A stretch of 64,000 nt of DNA, taken from Micromonospora sp. NBC_01699. Its GTDB lineage: Bacteria; Actinomycetota; Actinomycetes; Mycobacteriales; Micromonosporaceae. The position numbers were made by a program, and so were the translations under genes. The stretch covers positions 2,418,001 to 2,482,000 of the forward strand of contig NZ_CP109199.1 of the NCBI RefSeq assembly GCF_036250065.1, given 5' to 3'. Below, one piece after another: positions 8,864-17,757 of the stretch. Positions within the stretch are counted from its first letter, which is position 1. Every line of letters starts with the position of its first letter. The notes below the pieces were generated by a model. It did no database searches, had not been told where the DNA came from, and saw nothing but the letters and a program-made list of their open reading frames with translations.

Positions 8864-9874
8864 ATGACGGTGGATGGGCGGGTGCTGGGGCGTGGTGGGG
8901 TTCGGGTTGGCGGGTTGGGGGTGGGGTGTTGGGCTATTGGGGGGCCCTGGTACGCGGGGGAGCAGCCGCTGGGGTGGGGCAGGGTTGATGACGAGGAGTC
9001 GGCGCGGGTCGTACGACGGGCGCTCGAACTCGGGGTGACCTTTTTCGACACCGCCGACACCTACGGGGCCGGGCACAGTGAGCGGGTGCTCGGGCGGGCC
9101 CTGGCCGGGCGGCGGGACGAGGCGGTCATCGCCACCAAGTGGGGCAACACCTTCGACGAGCAGACCAAGCAGGCCACCGGGCCGGACTGGTCGCCGGCAC
9201 ACCTGCGCCGCGCGGCCGAGGCGTCGCTGCGCCGACTCGGCACCGACCGGATCGACCTCTACCAACTGCACCTCAACGACCTGGCCATCGAGCTCGCCGA
9301 GCCGCTGCTCGGCACCCTCGAAGACCTCGTCGCCGAGGGCAAAATCCGATGGTACGGGTGGAGCACCGACTTCGCCGACCGGGCCGAGGCGTGGGCGCTC
9401 GGCGGCCGCCACACCACCGCCATCCAGCACTCCTTCTCCGTGTTGCAGGACTCGCCGGAGGTGCTCGCGGTCTGCGAGAAGCACGACCTGGCCAGCATCA
9501 ACCGGGGACCGCTCGGGATGGGGCTGCTGACCGGCAAGTATACCGCCGAGACTGTGCTCGGCCCGGACGACGTACGCGGCATCGCGCCGGAGTGGCTGGA
9601 CTGGTTCCGCGACGGCCGCCCGGCACCGGAGTGGCTGAGGCGGGTCGCCGAGGTCCGGGAGGCGCTGACCGTGGATGGGCGCACCCTGGCCCAGGGCGCG
9701 CTCGGCTACCTCTGGGCGCGCAGCCCCCGTACGGTGCCGATCCCCGGCTGCCGCACCGTGGCGCAGTTGGAGGAGAACGCGGGCGCGCTGGCGTACGGGG
9801 CGCTCACCGCGGCGCAACTGGCCGAGGTGGAACGTCTGCTGGCTGACCTGCGGGATCCGTCCGAGCGGAACTGA
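8864..9874 (+). CDS. Aldo/keto reductase
   Basis: A 336-residue NAD(P)H-dependent oxidoreductase with the (beta/alpha)8 fold. Family markers are FFDTADTYGAGHSERVLGRA (Asp and catalytic Tyr), TKWG (Lys), the region RLGTDRIDLYQLHLND (His), and the C-terminal TVPIPGCRTVAQLEENAG that binds the cofactor phosphate. The start is ATG 8864 with a G-rich ribosome site. The first 30 codons are strikingly G-rich compared with the rest, part of the skew that begins at the palindrome at 8777. It stands alone; the next gene is 630 bp away. The substrate is unknown. Confidence 0.9.
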   Translation: MTVDGRVLGRGGVRVGGLGVGCWAIGGPWYAGEQPLGWGRVDDEESARVVRRALELGVTFFDTADTYGAGHSERVLGRALAGRRDEAVIATKWGNTFDEQTKQATGPDWSPAHLRRAAEASLRRLGTDRIDLYQLHLNDLAIELAEPLLGTLEDLVAEGKIRWYGWSTDFADRAEAWALGGRHTTAIQHSFSVLQDSPEVLAVCEKHDLASINRGPLGMGLLTGKYTAETVLGPDDVRGIAPEWLDWFRDGRPAPEWLRRVAEVREALTVDGRTLAQGALGYLWARSPRTVPIPGCRTVAQLEENAGALAYGALTAAQLAEVERLLADLRDPSERN

Positions 9875-9950
9875 GTACGGCGCCACTGCCCGGTCGCAGC
9901 GGGGTAGGTTACCTCCCCGATCGGGCAGAGGCGCCACTCACCGGAGTGAA

Positions 9951-9960
9951 ATAACGTTAT
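9951..9960. promoter_or_regulatory. Candidate auxiliary LacI-type operator
   Basis: ATAACGTTAT is the core of the operator at 10226-10239, found again 275 bp upstream. LacI-family repressors often use paired sites to form DNA loops. No -35/-10 pair is obvious beside this copy. Confidence 0.5.
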
Positions 9961-10193
9961 CCTAAATCTTGCCGCTGTGTTCGTGCTCCGTACCGGATTC
10001 TGAGACGGCGATGCGGAACGGCGATGCGGAACGGTGGCGCGCCCGGCTTCGCGGGCGGCGTCCCGGCATCCTTGCCGGTCGCGCTGGTGCCGCTGGTTGT
10101 TGAACTCTGCGGCGTCGCTGGGCTCGATCATGGACCGGTCCGCCCGTTCCGTGCCGGTCCTTTCGAGCGTCCGGGCACCGGACCTTGACGGTC

Positions 10194-10239
10194 TTGACAC
10201 GCGGTCGAAACTTTCTAAGATCTATAGATAACGTTATCT
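10194..10239 (+). promoter_or_regulatory. Promoter with LacI-type operator
   Basis: TTGACA (10194-10199) and TAAGAT (10216-10221) are spaced by 16 bp, a near-consensus housekeeping promoter. A perfect 14-bp palindrome AGATAACGTTATCT (10226-10239) covers the expected start point, with the central CG typical of LacI-family operators. This should control the Gfo/Idh - MFS - DegT cluster. No LacI-family regulator is encoded in the window. Confidence 0.75.
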
Positions 10240-10271
10240 CACCGGCTCTCCTTCGCCACTTTCCCGGTGAG
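10238..10271 (+). promoter_or_regulatory. 5'-leader hairpin
   Basis: CTCACCGG (10238-10245) and CCGGTGAG (10264-10271) form an 8-bp perfect stem at the very start of the predicted transcript. The remaining leader up to 10505 (about 235 nt) shows no recognisable riboswitch. Confidence 0.45.
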
Positions 10272-10505
10272 TTGGCCACGCCCGACGACGGGTGGAGAAG
10301 ACCGCAATCCCATCGACGTCCGTTGGCGGTATGCAGGTGGCCGCCCTCGGCATCAGGTACCGGAGTCCGCCGTCCGTCGGACCCGGGTTCGGGCTCACGC
10401 GGGACAGCGCCGGAGGCACCGTCGCCGGTTCCGTCCGTGGAAACGCCCGGTCAGCGCGGTAAACCCGCCGGGCATTCGTCCGGCCGTCGAGAAAGGGTTC
10501 CCAGC

Positions 10506-11522
10506 ATGACGCAAGGTCCCATCAAGGTCGGGCTGATCGGCGCCGGCAGTATCGCCGGAGTACACGTCGACGGCTATCTCGCCAACCCCGGCATCACCCG
10601 TCTGGTGGCCGTCGCCGACGTGGTTCCCGAGCACGCGCGGCGTCGTGCCGAACCCGCCGGCGCGCAGGTCTACACCGACTACCGGGAGATGCTCGCGCGG
10701 GCCGACATCGACGCGGTCGACATCTGCCTGCCGCACCACCTGCACCGGGAGGCGATTGTCGCGGCGGCCGAGGCCGGCAAGCACATCCTGTGCGAGAAAC
10801 CGCTCTGCCTCAGCCACGAGGAGGCACAGGCGGTCACGGAGGCCGTGGAGCGGGCCGGCGTCACCCTCATGTGCGCACACAACCAGCTCTTCTCCGCACC
10901 GGTGGCCAAGGCGCGTGAACTGCTGGACAGCGGGCTGCTCGGCACGGTCTACGAGGTGCGTACGACCGACAGCTTCTACAACGACTTCGACCCGGCCAAC
11001 ATGGGCTGGCGCGCGACCGCGGAGACCAGTGGCGGCGGCGAACTCATCGACACCGGATACCACCCGAGCTACCTGCTCATGCACCTTGCCGCGGCGGAGC
11101 CGGTCGAGGTCGTGGCGATGCTCAGCACGCACCGCCTCACCTTCATGGAGGGCGAGGACTCCGCGCAGGTGCTCGTACGGTTCGCCAACGGCGTCGTCGG
11201 CACGATCACGACGAGTTGGGCGTACACGCCGACCGCGACGACCGAGCGCTTCTCCGTCGTCGGCGCGAAGGGATCGCTGCACAGCGACGGCTCGACGCTC
11301 TGGTACCGCCTGCGCGGTGGAGAGGACGGTGCGTTCGAGTTCGGACCCTCGGACGAGTACGGCGGCGAGATCCGCCACTTCGCCGAAAGCCTCCTGGCCG
11401 GTACGCCCCCGCTGCACGGTCACGTCGAGGGCATCGCCGTGCTCGGCATCATCCTCGCCGCGTACGAGTCGGCTCGGACGAGGGCGATCGCCCCGGTGAC
11501 CGCCCTGCTGCCGACGCCGTAG
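10506..11522 (+). CDS. Gfo/Idh/MocA-family oxidoreductase
   Basis: A 338-residue NAD(P)-dependent sugar or cyclitol dehydrogenase. The N-terminal Rossmann fold carries VGLIGAGSIAGVHVDGY (about residue 8), the family signature EKPLCLS contains the catalytic Lys (about 97), and the region GGGELIDTGYHPSYLLMHL holds the conserved Asp and His (about 180). The start is ATG 10506; the longer open frame upstream is promoter and leader. It is first in a cluster with an MFS transporter and a DegT-type aminotransferase, both on the same strand. A dehydrogenase making a ketone and a PLP enzyme aminating it is the usual logic of amino-sugar or aminocyclitol formation (NtdC/NtdA of kanosamine synthesis is an example). 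The actual substrate is inference. Confidence 0.9.
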   Translation: MTQGPIKVGLIGAGSIAGVHVDGYLANPGITRLVAVADVVPEHARRRAEPAGAQVYTDYREMLARADIDAVDICLPHHLHREAIVAAAEAGKHILCEKPLCLSHEEAQAVTEAVERAGVTLMCAHNQLFSAPVAKARELLDSGLLGTVYEVRTTDSFYNDFDPANMGWRATAETSGGGELIDTGYHPSYLLMHLAAAEPVEVVAMLSTHRLTFMEGEDSAQVLVRFANGVVGTITTSWAYTPTATTERFSVVGAKGSLHSDGSTLWYRLRGGEDGAFEFGPSDEYGGEIRHFAESLLAGTPPLHGHVEGIAVLGIILAAYESARTRAIAPVTALLPTP

Positions 11523-11624
11523 CGGCACCGACCCACGCGGTCGACGGTTCCGCCGCCGACCGTTCGAGCCCCGTTCGAGCCCCGTTCGGCGTCATCTTCC
11601 GCCGCATCGCCGAGGAGTGAATCC

Positions 11625-13220
11625 GTGCGTCCGTCACCGGTTTCCGTACCGAGAGCCACCGGGCGCGAATGGCTCGGACTCGGGGTGCTGAGTCTCGTCG
11701 CGTTCGTGACCTCGGTCGACGTGTTCGTACTGCTGCTCGCGCTGCCGGACATCGCCCTCGATCTGGGGGCGAGCGCGGTGCAACAGCTCTGGATCACCGA
11801 CGTCTACGGCTTCATGCTGGTCGGATTCATGATCAGTGCGGGGACCCTCGGTGACCGGATCGGCCGCCGCCGGCTGCTCATGATCGGCGCGACGGTCTTC
11901 GGCGCGGCGTCGGTCGTGGCGGCGTTCTCGGTGGATCCGCTGATGTTGATCGTCGCGCGGGGCGTACTGGGGATCGCCGGGGCGACGCTCGCGCCGGCGA
12001 CGCTCGGGTTGATCTCCGGGATGTTCCGCGTCCCCCGCGAGCGGGCGGTGGCGGTCAGCGTCTGGCAGATGTGTTTCATGGGTGGCGCGCTGGTCGGGCC
12101 GATCCTGGGGGGCCTGCTGATCGGGCACTTCTGGTGGGGCTCGGTCTTCCTGCTCGGGGTGCCGGCGATGGTCGTACTGCTCGTGCTGGGTCCGTTCACC
12201 ATTGCCGAGAGTTCGCAGCCCGGGGCGGGCCGGATCGACCTGGTGAGCGTCGGGCTCTCGCTCGGCGCGATCCTGCCGACCGTCTACGGGCTCAAGGAAC
12301 TTGCGAACGCCGGTCCGGACCCGCATTCCGTCGTACCGATGCTCGTCGGTGCCGCGTTCGGGGTGTGGTTCGTTCGGCGGCAACGTCGCCTCGACGATCC
12401 ACTGCTCGACGTCTCGCTGTTCACGAACCGGGCGTTCGCCGCGATCACCCTCATCATGATCATGGTCACCGTGGTCAGTTCCCTGATGTTCTTCACGGCC
12501 CAGTACCTGCAACTCGTGGCCGGGATGAGCGCGTTGGACGCCGCGGTCGCCATGCTGCCCGCGGCGGCCAGCTCCATCGTCGCGATCGCGGCCACGCCGT
12601 ACCTTGCTCGGGTGTTCGGCCCGGCCACCATCGTCGTCGCGGGCATGACCGTGGCGGCGTTCGGAGCCTGGATGTTCACCACGCCGGCGCCGGGCGACGA
12701 CCCGACCGCCGTGATCGTCGGGCTCGCGATCGCGACCTTCGGCAACAGCCCGGTCGTGGCCCTGGGTACGACCCTCATCCTCGGCTCCCTGCCGACCGGC
12801 CGGGCGGGATCGGCCGGCGGGATAGCCGAGACCGGCACCGAGTTCGGGTTCGCGTTCGGGGTCGCCGTCCTGGGCAGCATCTCCACCGTGGTCTACCGGT
12901 CCCGGCTGGTCCTGCCGGAAGACCTCCCGGCCGAGGCACGGTCGCAGTCGCGTGACGGACTCATCGGCGCGATCAACAGCGGATTGCCGGCAGCGGTCGA
13001 CGCCGCCCGGCACGCCTACGTCCTGAGTCTGCACGCGGTCGGGTGGGCAGTGGTCGTCGTCGCCGGCGCCACCGCCCTGCTCGGCATCCTGTTCCTCCGC
13101 CACCCGCCGCCCCGGAACAGCCCGCCAACCCAAGACAGCCCGCCAACCCAAGACAGCCCGCCAACCCAAGACAGCCCGCCAACACACGACAGACCGACAA
13201 CGGGAGAAGCCGCACAATGA
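11625..13220 (+). CDS. MFS transporter, DHA2 (EmrB/QacA-like)
   Basis: A 531-residue drug:proton antiporter-like membrane protein with about 14 hydrophobic segments. The loop GTLGDRIGRRRLLMIGA between segments 2 and 3, SVDVFVLLLALPDIA in segment 1 and [19 protein letters not shown] in segment 5 match the family. The start is GTG 11625 after GAGGAG. The C-terminal tail holds four copies of a six-residue repeat (SPPTQD) encoded by an 18-bp tandem repeat. It overlaps the downstream aminotransferase by 4 bp (ATGA). In this context it probably moves the product or substrate of the flanking dehydrogenase and aminotransferase. Confidence 0.9.
   Translation: MRPSPVSVPRATGREWLGLGVLSLVAFVTSVDVFVLLLALPDIALDLGASAVQQLWITDVYGFMLVGFMISAGTLGDRIGRRRLLMIGATVFGAASVVAAFSVDPLMLIVARGVLGIAGATLAPATLGLISGMFRVPRERAVAVSVWQMCFMGGALVGPILGGLLIGHFWWGSVFLLGVPAMVVLLVLGPFTIAESSQPGAGRIDLVSVGLSLGAILPTVYGLKELANAGPDPHSVVPMLVGAAFGVWFVRRQRRLDDPLLDVSLFTNRAFAAITLIMIMVTVVSSLMFFTAQYLQLVAGMSALDAAVAMLPAAASSIVAIAATPYLARVFGPATIVVAGMTVAAFGAWMFTTPAPGDDPTAVIVGLAIATFGNSPVVALGTTLILGSLPTGRAGSAGGIAETGTEFGFAFGVAVLGSISTVVYRSRLVLPEDLPAEARSQSRDGLIGAINSGLPAAVDAARHAYVLSLHAVGWAVVVVAGATALLGILFLRHPPPRNSPPTQDSPPTQDSPPTQDSPPTHDRPTTGEAAQ
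13117..13188 (+). repeat. 18-bp tandem repeat x 4 inside the MFS gene
   Basis: Units start at 13117, 13135, 13153 and 13171; three are identical (ACAGCCCGCCAACCCAAG) and the fourth has changes. They keep the reading frame and encode Pro/Ser/Thr-rich copies at the cytoplasmic C-terminus. Copy number is likely to vary between strains. Confidence 0.93.
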
Positions 13221-14452
13221 ACGTGTCCAGTGCCCGGGAACTGCTCGCCATCGACGGCGGGACCCCATTGCGTACGGATCCATTTCCGGCCCGGCAGCCC
13301 TTCACCGAGGAGTGTGTCGAACTCGTCACCGACGCCGTCAGGTCCGGTGACCTGTTCGGCATGGGTGGCCGGTACGTCGGGCGCTTCGAGACCGAGTACG
13401 CGGAGTTCTACGGTGCCCGGCACGCCATCTCGGTCTCGTCCGGCACGGCGGCGGTGCACGTGGCGCTGGCCGCGTACGACCCGGAGCCCGGATCCGAGGT
13501 GATCACCGCCCCGATCACGGACGCCGGCACGATCGTCCCGATCCTCGCGGCCGGCTGCGTTCCCGTTTTCGCCGACGTGGATTCGAGCTACGCCATGGAT
13601 CCGGCGTCGATCGAGTCGAAGATCACCGACCGTACGGTCGCGATCGTCGTCGTGCACCTCTTCGGCGGCGCGAGCGACGTCCGGCTCATCCGGGAGATCG
13701 CCGACCGGCACGGCATCGCCCTGATCGAGGATTGCAGCCAGGCGCACGCGACCAGGCTCGACGGCCGGTACGTCGGCATGTTCGGCCATGTCGGGGCGTT
13801 CAGTCTCCAGCAGTCGAAGCACCTGACCACCGGCGACGGTGGAATGGCGATCACCGACGATCCCGAGTTGGCGGAGCGGATGCTGCTGTTCCGGGACAAG
13901 GGCTGGATCCGTACCCGATACGGTTCCCGCTCCTACGACGGATTCGGAATGAACTACCGGATGACCGAACTACAGGCGGCCGTCGGCATTCCCCAGTTGC
14001 GTACGTTGGACAGCGTCGTGCGGCGGCGGCGCGACTTCGCCATCCGGGCCAACTCGCATTTCGCGGACGTACCCGGTGTCTCGGCATTCGTGCCGATCGA
14101 GGGCTGCGAGGCTTCCTACTGGACCTACCCGTTCGAGGTGGACAACGGCGACATCCACCGGTTCGCCTCGGCGCTGGCCGAGGAGGGGATCCCGACCATG
14201 CCCGGCTTCCACAACGATCCGATCTACCTGTCCATGAGCGCGCTGCGGGATCAGAAGACGTTCGGTTCGTCCAGCTACCCGTTCGTCGAGCCGTTCCACG
14301 AGCCGGTGTCGTACGCACCCGGTCTCTGCCCGGCCGCCGAGGCGGCGCTCAGCCGGTTGATCGTCTTCTGGCTGAACGAGGACATGACCGAGCGGGACGC
14401 GGACTCGGTGGGGCTGGCTGTCGCCAAGGTGGCCCGTGGGCTCACCGCCTGA
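13217..14452 (+). CDS. DegT/DnrJ/EryC1-family aminotransferase
   Basis: A 411-residue PLP-dependent enzyme of the sugar aminotransferase family. The cofactor lysine lies in SLQQSKHLTTGDGG (about residue 203), preceded by LIEDCSQAHATRLDG (Asp that binds the pyridine nitrogen). VSSGTAAVHVAL forms the phosphate cradle. The sequence RSGDLFGMGGRYVGRFE near the N-terminus recalls the wider AHBA/NtdA-like branch. ATG 13217 overlaps the MFS stop. Together with the Gfo/Idh dehydrogenase it could convert a hydroxyl to an amino group on a sugar or cyclitol. A bidirectional terminator follows at 14475. Confidence 0.9.
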   Translation: MNVSSARELLAIDGGTPLRTDPFPARQPFTEECVELVTDAVRSGDLFGMGGRYVGRFETEYAEFYGARHAISVSSGTAAVHVALAAYDPEPGSEVITAPITDAGTIVPILAAGCVPVFADVDSSYAMDPASIESKITDRTVAIVVVHLFGGASDVRLIREIADRHGIALIEDCSQAHATRLDGRYVGMFGHVGAFSLQQSKHLTTGDGGMAITDDPELAERMLLFRDKGWIRTRYGSRSYDGFGMNYRMTELQAAVGIPQLRTLDSVVRRRRDFAIRANSHFADVPGVSAFVPIEGCEASYWTYPFEVDNGDIHRFASALAEEGIPTMPGFHNDPIYLSMSALRDQKTFGSSSYPFVEPFHEPVSYAPGLCPAAEAALSRLIVFWLNEDMTERDADSVGLAVAKVARGLTA

Positions 14453-14474
14453 CCGGGTGACCCCACGGTGATCT

Positions 14475-14531
14475 CGTCGGTACCGTGCCCGCCGGACCCG
14501 GATGGGAGCCCGGGCAGGCACGGTACCGACG
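14475..14531. terminator. Bidirectional terminator hairpin
   Basis: Perfect 15-bp arms (14475-14489 and 14517-14531; CGTCGGTACCGTGCC) lie between the convergent stops at 14452 and 14550. There is no U-tract on either side, as is usual for high-GC actinomycetes. Unlike the A, B and C palindromes it has no C/G skew switch. Confidence 0.8.
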
Positions 14532-14549
14532 CAGGATCGGCGGGTCGGT

Positions 14550-16715
14550 TCAGGAGCCGGCGGCGGCCTGCTCCTTGCGGACCTGGTCGACCAGGTGGGC
14601 CGGCATCGGCTCGTGGCGGGCGAAGGAACGGGAGAAGGTGCCCGAGCCGGAGGTGAGCGAGCGCAGCTCGACCGCGTACCGGAGCAGTTCGGTGGCGGGC
14701 ACCTCGGCCCGTACCAGGGTCCGGTCCATGGTTTCCGGGTCCGCCTCGGTGCCCAGCACCCGGCCGCGCCGACCGGACAGGTCGCTGCGCACCGCGCCGA
14801 CCGACGAGTCCGGCACCCGGATGACCACCTCGTCGACCGGCTCCAACAGGGTCAGTTCGGCCTGTTCGGCCGCGTCCCGCAGGGCCAGCGCACCGGCGGT
14901 CTGGAAGGCGGCGTCGGAGGAGTCGACGCTGTGCGCCTTGCCGTCGACCAGGGTCACCCGTACGTCCACCACCGGATAGCCGGCGAACAGGCCGCGTTCG
15001 AGCTGGGCGCGTACGCCCTGCTCCACCGACGGGACGTAGGTGTGCGGCACGGCGCCGCCGACCACCCGGTCGACGAACTCGAAGCCGGAACCGCGGGGCA
15101 GCGGCTCCACCTCGACGTCGCAGACCGCGTACTGGTCGTGGCCGTCGGACTGCTTGACGTGCTTGCCGTGTCCGGTCGCGCCCGCGACGAAGGTTTCGCG
15201 CAGCGCCACGCGTACCGGTTCGGTTTCCAGTTCGACGCCGCCGGCGCGCAACCGGTCCAGGACGACCTCGGCGTGCGCCTCACCCGTGCACCAGAGAACC
15301 AGCTGGTGGGTCTCCGGGTTGCGGTCCAGCCGCAGGGTCGGGTCCCCGGCGGTCAGCCGGGCCAGGTTCCCGGCCAGGGCGTCCTCGTCGCTGCGGGTCG
15401 TCGCCGCGATCGCCACCGGCAGCAGCGGTTCGGGCATCTCCCACGGCTCGACCAGCAGCGGGTCGTCCGTGGCGGAGAGGGTGTCGCCGGTCTCCGCGCT
15501 GCCCGACTCGGTGATCGCGCAGATGTCCCCGGCGACGCAGGCGGACACCTCGCGCAGCGTCCCGCCCAGCGGGGTGTAGACGTGCGTGACCCGTTCGTCG
15601 GCGTCGTGGTCGGGGTGGCCGCGTTCGGCCAGCCCGTGCCCGGAGACGTGGACGGCCCGGTCGGGGCGGAGCGTGCCGGAGAAGACCCGGACCAGGGACA
15701 CCCGCCCGACGTGCCGGTCGACGGTGGTCTTGACCACCTCGGCGACCAGCGGGCCGTCCGGCTCGCAGCGCATCGGCGGCCGGGGCGAGCCGTCCACGCC
15801 GGTCACCACCGGCAGGTCGTGCTCCAGCGGCGACGGGAAGGCCGCCGTCAGCACCTCCAGCAGGGCGTCGAGCCCGACGCCGGTCCCGGCGCAGACCGGC
15901 ACCACCGGGTAGAGGTGTCCGCGCGCGACCGCGGTTTCCAGATCATCGACGAGTACGTCGACGCCGATCTCCTCACCGTCGAGGTACCGGTCCATCAGGG
16001 TCTCGTCTTCGCTCTCCGCGATGATCCCCTCGATCAACTCGTCCCGGGACTCGTCGATGGCCGGCAGGTGCTGCGGTTCGGGGTCGCGTACGTCCGCCGG
16101 CAGACCGGCGCTGTAGTCGAAGACCCGGCGGGTGATCAGGCCGAGCAGCCCGGCCGTCGACACGCCGTCGTCGCCGAGCATCGGCAGGTAGAGCGGGACC
16201 ACGTTGTCGCCGAAGAGCCGCTGGCAGAGGGCCACGGCCTCGTCGTAGTCGGCCCGCGGGTGATCCAGTCGGGAGATCGCGACGGCGCGGGGCATGCCGA
16301 CCGTGGCGCACTCCTCCCAGAGGTTGACGGTGGCCGCGTCCATGCCACCGGCGGCGGAGACGACGAACAGGGCCGCGTCGGCGGCGCGCAGCCCGGCCCG
16401 CAGTTCACCGACGAAGTCGGCGTAGCCGGGGCTGTCCAGCAGGTTGACCTTGATCCCGTCGTGCAGGAGCGGGGCGCAGGCGAGGGTGACCGAGCGCTGC
16501 TGGCGTACGGCGGCGGGGTCGTGGTCGCAGACGGTGTTGCCCTCGGTGACGCTCCCGGCCCGCCCGATCGTGCCGGTCGCCGCGAGCAGCGCCTCGACCA
16601 GGGTGGTCTTGCCGGCACCGGAGTGGCCGACGAGGACCACGTTGCGGATCCGGTCGGGTTCGTCCGCCATTGGTGCCGGGCCGGTGCCGTCCCTGTCCTG
16701 ACTCTTCTGCGCCAT
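14550..16715 (-). CDS. EF-G-like GTPase (EF-G2 type)
   Basis: A 721-residue translational GTPase homologue with the five-domain EF-G layout. The GTP-binding motifs are G1 (GHSGAGKTT, about residue 29) and G3 (DSPGYADF). G4 reads SRLD instead of the usual NKxD, so nucleotide specificity or hydrolysis may differ from true EF-G. Actinobacterial EF-G2 proteins bind GTP but are reported to lack ribosome-stimulated hydrolysis; the altered G4 fits a non-canonical role. The start is ATG 16715 with GGGAGG upstream; a GTG at 16724 falls inside that ribosome site. It is a single gene, convergent with the aminotransferase. Confidence 0.9.
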   Translation of the reverse strand: MAQKSQDRDGTGPAPMADEPDRIRNVVLVGHSGAGKTTLVEALLAATGTIGRAGSVTEGNTVCDHDPAAVRQQRSVTLACAPLLHDGIKVNLLDSPGYADFVGELRAGLRAADAALFVVSAAGGMDAATVNLWEECATVGMPRAVAISRLDHPRADYDEAVALCQRLFGDNVVPLYLPMLGDDGVSTAGLLGLITRRVFDYSAGLPADVRDPEPQHLPAIDESRDELIEGIIAESEDETLMDRYLDGEEIGVDVLVDDLETAVARGHLYPVVPVCAGTGVGLDALLEVLTAAFPSPLEHDLPVVTGVDGSPRPPMRCEPDGPLVAEVVKTTVDRHVGRVSLVRVFSGTLRPDRAVHVSGHGLAERGHPDHDADERVTHVYTPLGGTLREVSACVAGDICAITESGSAETGDTLSATDDPLLVEPWEMPEPLLPVAIAATTRSDEDALAGNLARLTAGDPTLRLDRNPETHQLVLWCTGEAHAEVVLDRLRAGGVELETEPVRVALRETFVAGATGHGKHVKQSDGHDQYAVCDVEVEPLPRGSGFEFVDRVVGGAVPHTYVPSVEQGVRAQLERGLFAGYPVVDVRVTLVDGKAHSVDSSDAAFQTAGALALRDAAEQAELTLLEPVDEVVIRVPDSSVGAVRSDLSGRRGRVLGTEADPETMDRTLVRAEVPATELLRYAVELRSLTSGSGTFSRSFARHEPMPAHLVDQVRKEQAAAGS

Positions 16716-17042
16716 CGGGCGCACCTCCCTCTACCGGTGGTCGGTCGCTGACGACACGCCGCTGGCCTGCGACGACATGCCGGTGGTTGGGTCACCGCCG
16801 CGCTGGCGACCGGGTGCACCGCCCCGGCGGCGGCGTCCCGACGGGAAGCGGGCCGGGCGCTTCGCGGCGATATCCTGGGATAGCCTGCCGGATGCCGGGA
16901 ACATGTAGTTTCGTTGCGTGACCCAGCTCACGTTCCCTGACCCGATCCCACACCCGCGGCGGACGGTACACAACCCCGTGGCGGCAGGTGACACCACCGG
17001 GCTTGCCACCATCGGTGCGGCGACAGATATCGTGGGACCGCC
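16716..17042. other. Intergenic region upstream of pgsA
   Basis: No convincing gene; the open frames through it are shadows. It must hold the divergent promoters of the EF-G-like gene and pgsA. The one clear motif is the CRP-like half-site pair at 16918-16931. Confidence 0.6.
16918..16931. promoter_or_regulatory. Candidate CRP-family site
   Basis: GTGACCCAGCTCAC matches the CRP core GTGA-N6-TCAC exactly. It lies 112 bp before pgsA and about 200 bp before the EF-G-like gene. A 14-bp motif of this kind can arise by chance in a long high-GC region. Confidence 0.35.
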
Positions 17043-17693
17043 ATGGCGAAGATCTTCCAAGTATCTGCCCGAGCGGGTCTGACCCGCGTCATCGAACCGG
17101 TCGCCCGCGCGCTGCTGCGCCGCGGCGTGACCCCCAATGCGGTAACGGTGACGGGCACCGTCGGGGTGTTGATCGGGGCCCTCGGCTTCGGCGCCCGCGG
17201 TCACCTCGTCACCGGTGCCATCATCGTCACCTTCTTCGCGCTCACCGACCTGCTCGACGGGACGATGGCGCGGATGTCGGGTGGCTCGACCAAGTTCGGC
17301 GCCTTCCTCGATTCGAGCATGGACCGGGTGGCCGACGGCGCCGTCTTCGGCGCGGTCGCCTTCTGGCTGGCCAGCGAGGGCGATCGGTGGGGGGTGGCCG
17401 GCGCGCTGGTCTGCCTGGTCGCCGGCGGCGTCGTCTCCTACGTCAAGGCGCGGGCCGAAGGGCTCGGGATGACCGCGAACGTGGGCGTCGCCGAGCGTAC
17501 CGAGCGCCTGATCATCGTCGGGATCGGCGGCATCCTCCAGGGTGCCGGGATCGACCACGCGCTGACCGTCGCGCTCTGGCTGCTCGCCGCCGTGTCGGTC
17601 TTCACCGTCGGACAGCGGATGACCCACGTCTACCGCCAGGCCGCCGAGCAGGCCCGACAGCCCCGGCCGACCGAGTCGGGCGCGGACCGGTGA
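17043..17693 (+). CDS. pgsA: Phosphatidylinositol phosphate synthase (CDP-alcohol phosphotransferase)
   Basis: A 216-residue integral membrane enzyme. The CDP-alcohol phosphotransferase motif is complete, D-G-x2-A-R-x8-G-x3-D-x3-D, read from DGTMARMSGG through FLDSSMD (residues 66-88). In actinobacteria the pgsA followed by a PIM acyltransferase and pimA joins inositol phosphate to CDP-diacylglycerol, making the PI precursor of mannosides. About five to six hydrophobic segments are visible. The start is ATG 17043. It opens the operon pgsA - acyltransferase - pimA - membrane protein. Confidence 0.93.
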   Translation: MAKIFQVSARAGLTRVIEPVARALLRRGVTPNAVTVTGTVGVLIGALGFGARGHLVTGAIIVTFFALTDLLDGTMARMSGGSTKFGAFLDSSMDRVADGAVFGAVAFWLASEGDRWGVAGALVCLVAGGVVSYVKARAEGLGMTANVGVAERTERLIIVGIGGILQGAGIDHALTVALWLLAAVSVFTVGQRMTHVYRQAAEQARQPRPTESGADR

Positions 17694-17757
17694 GCCGGAT
17701 GACCGACCGACCGGTGGGGTTCACCGTCGACCCGAGCATCGGGAACGGTGTGGTCGG

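Noticed and set aside
14502-16751. 749-codon open frame on the + strand
   Set aside because: Antisense shadow of the EF-G-like gene, which has intact GTPase motifs on the other strand.
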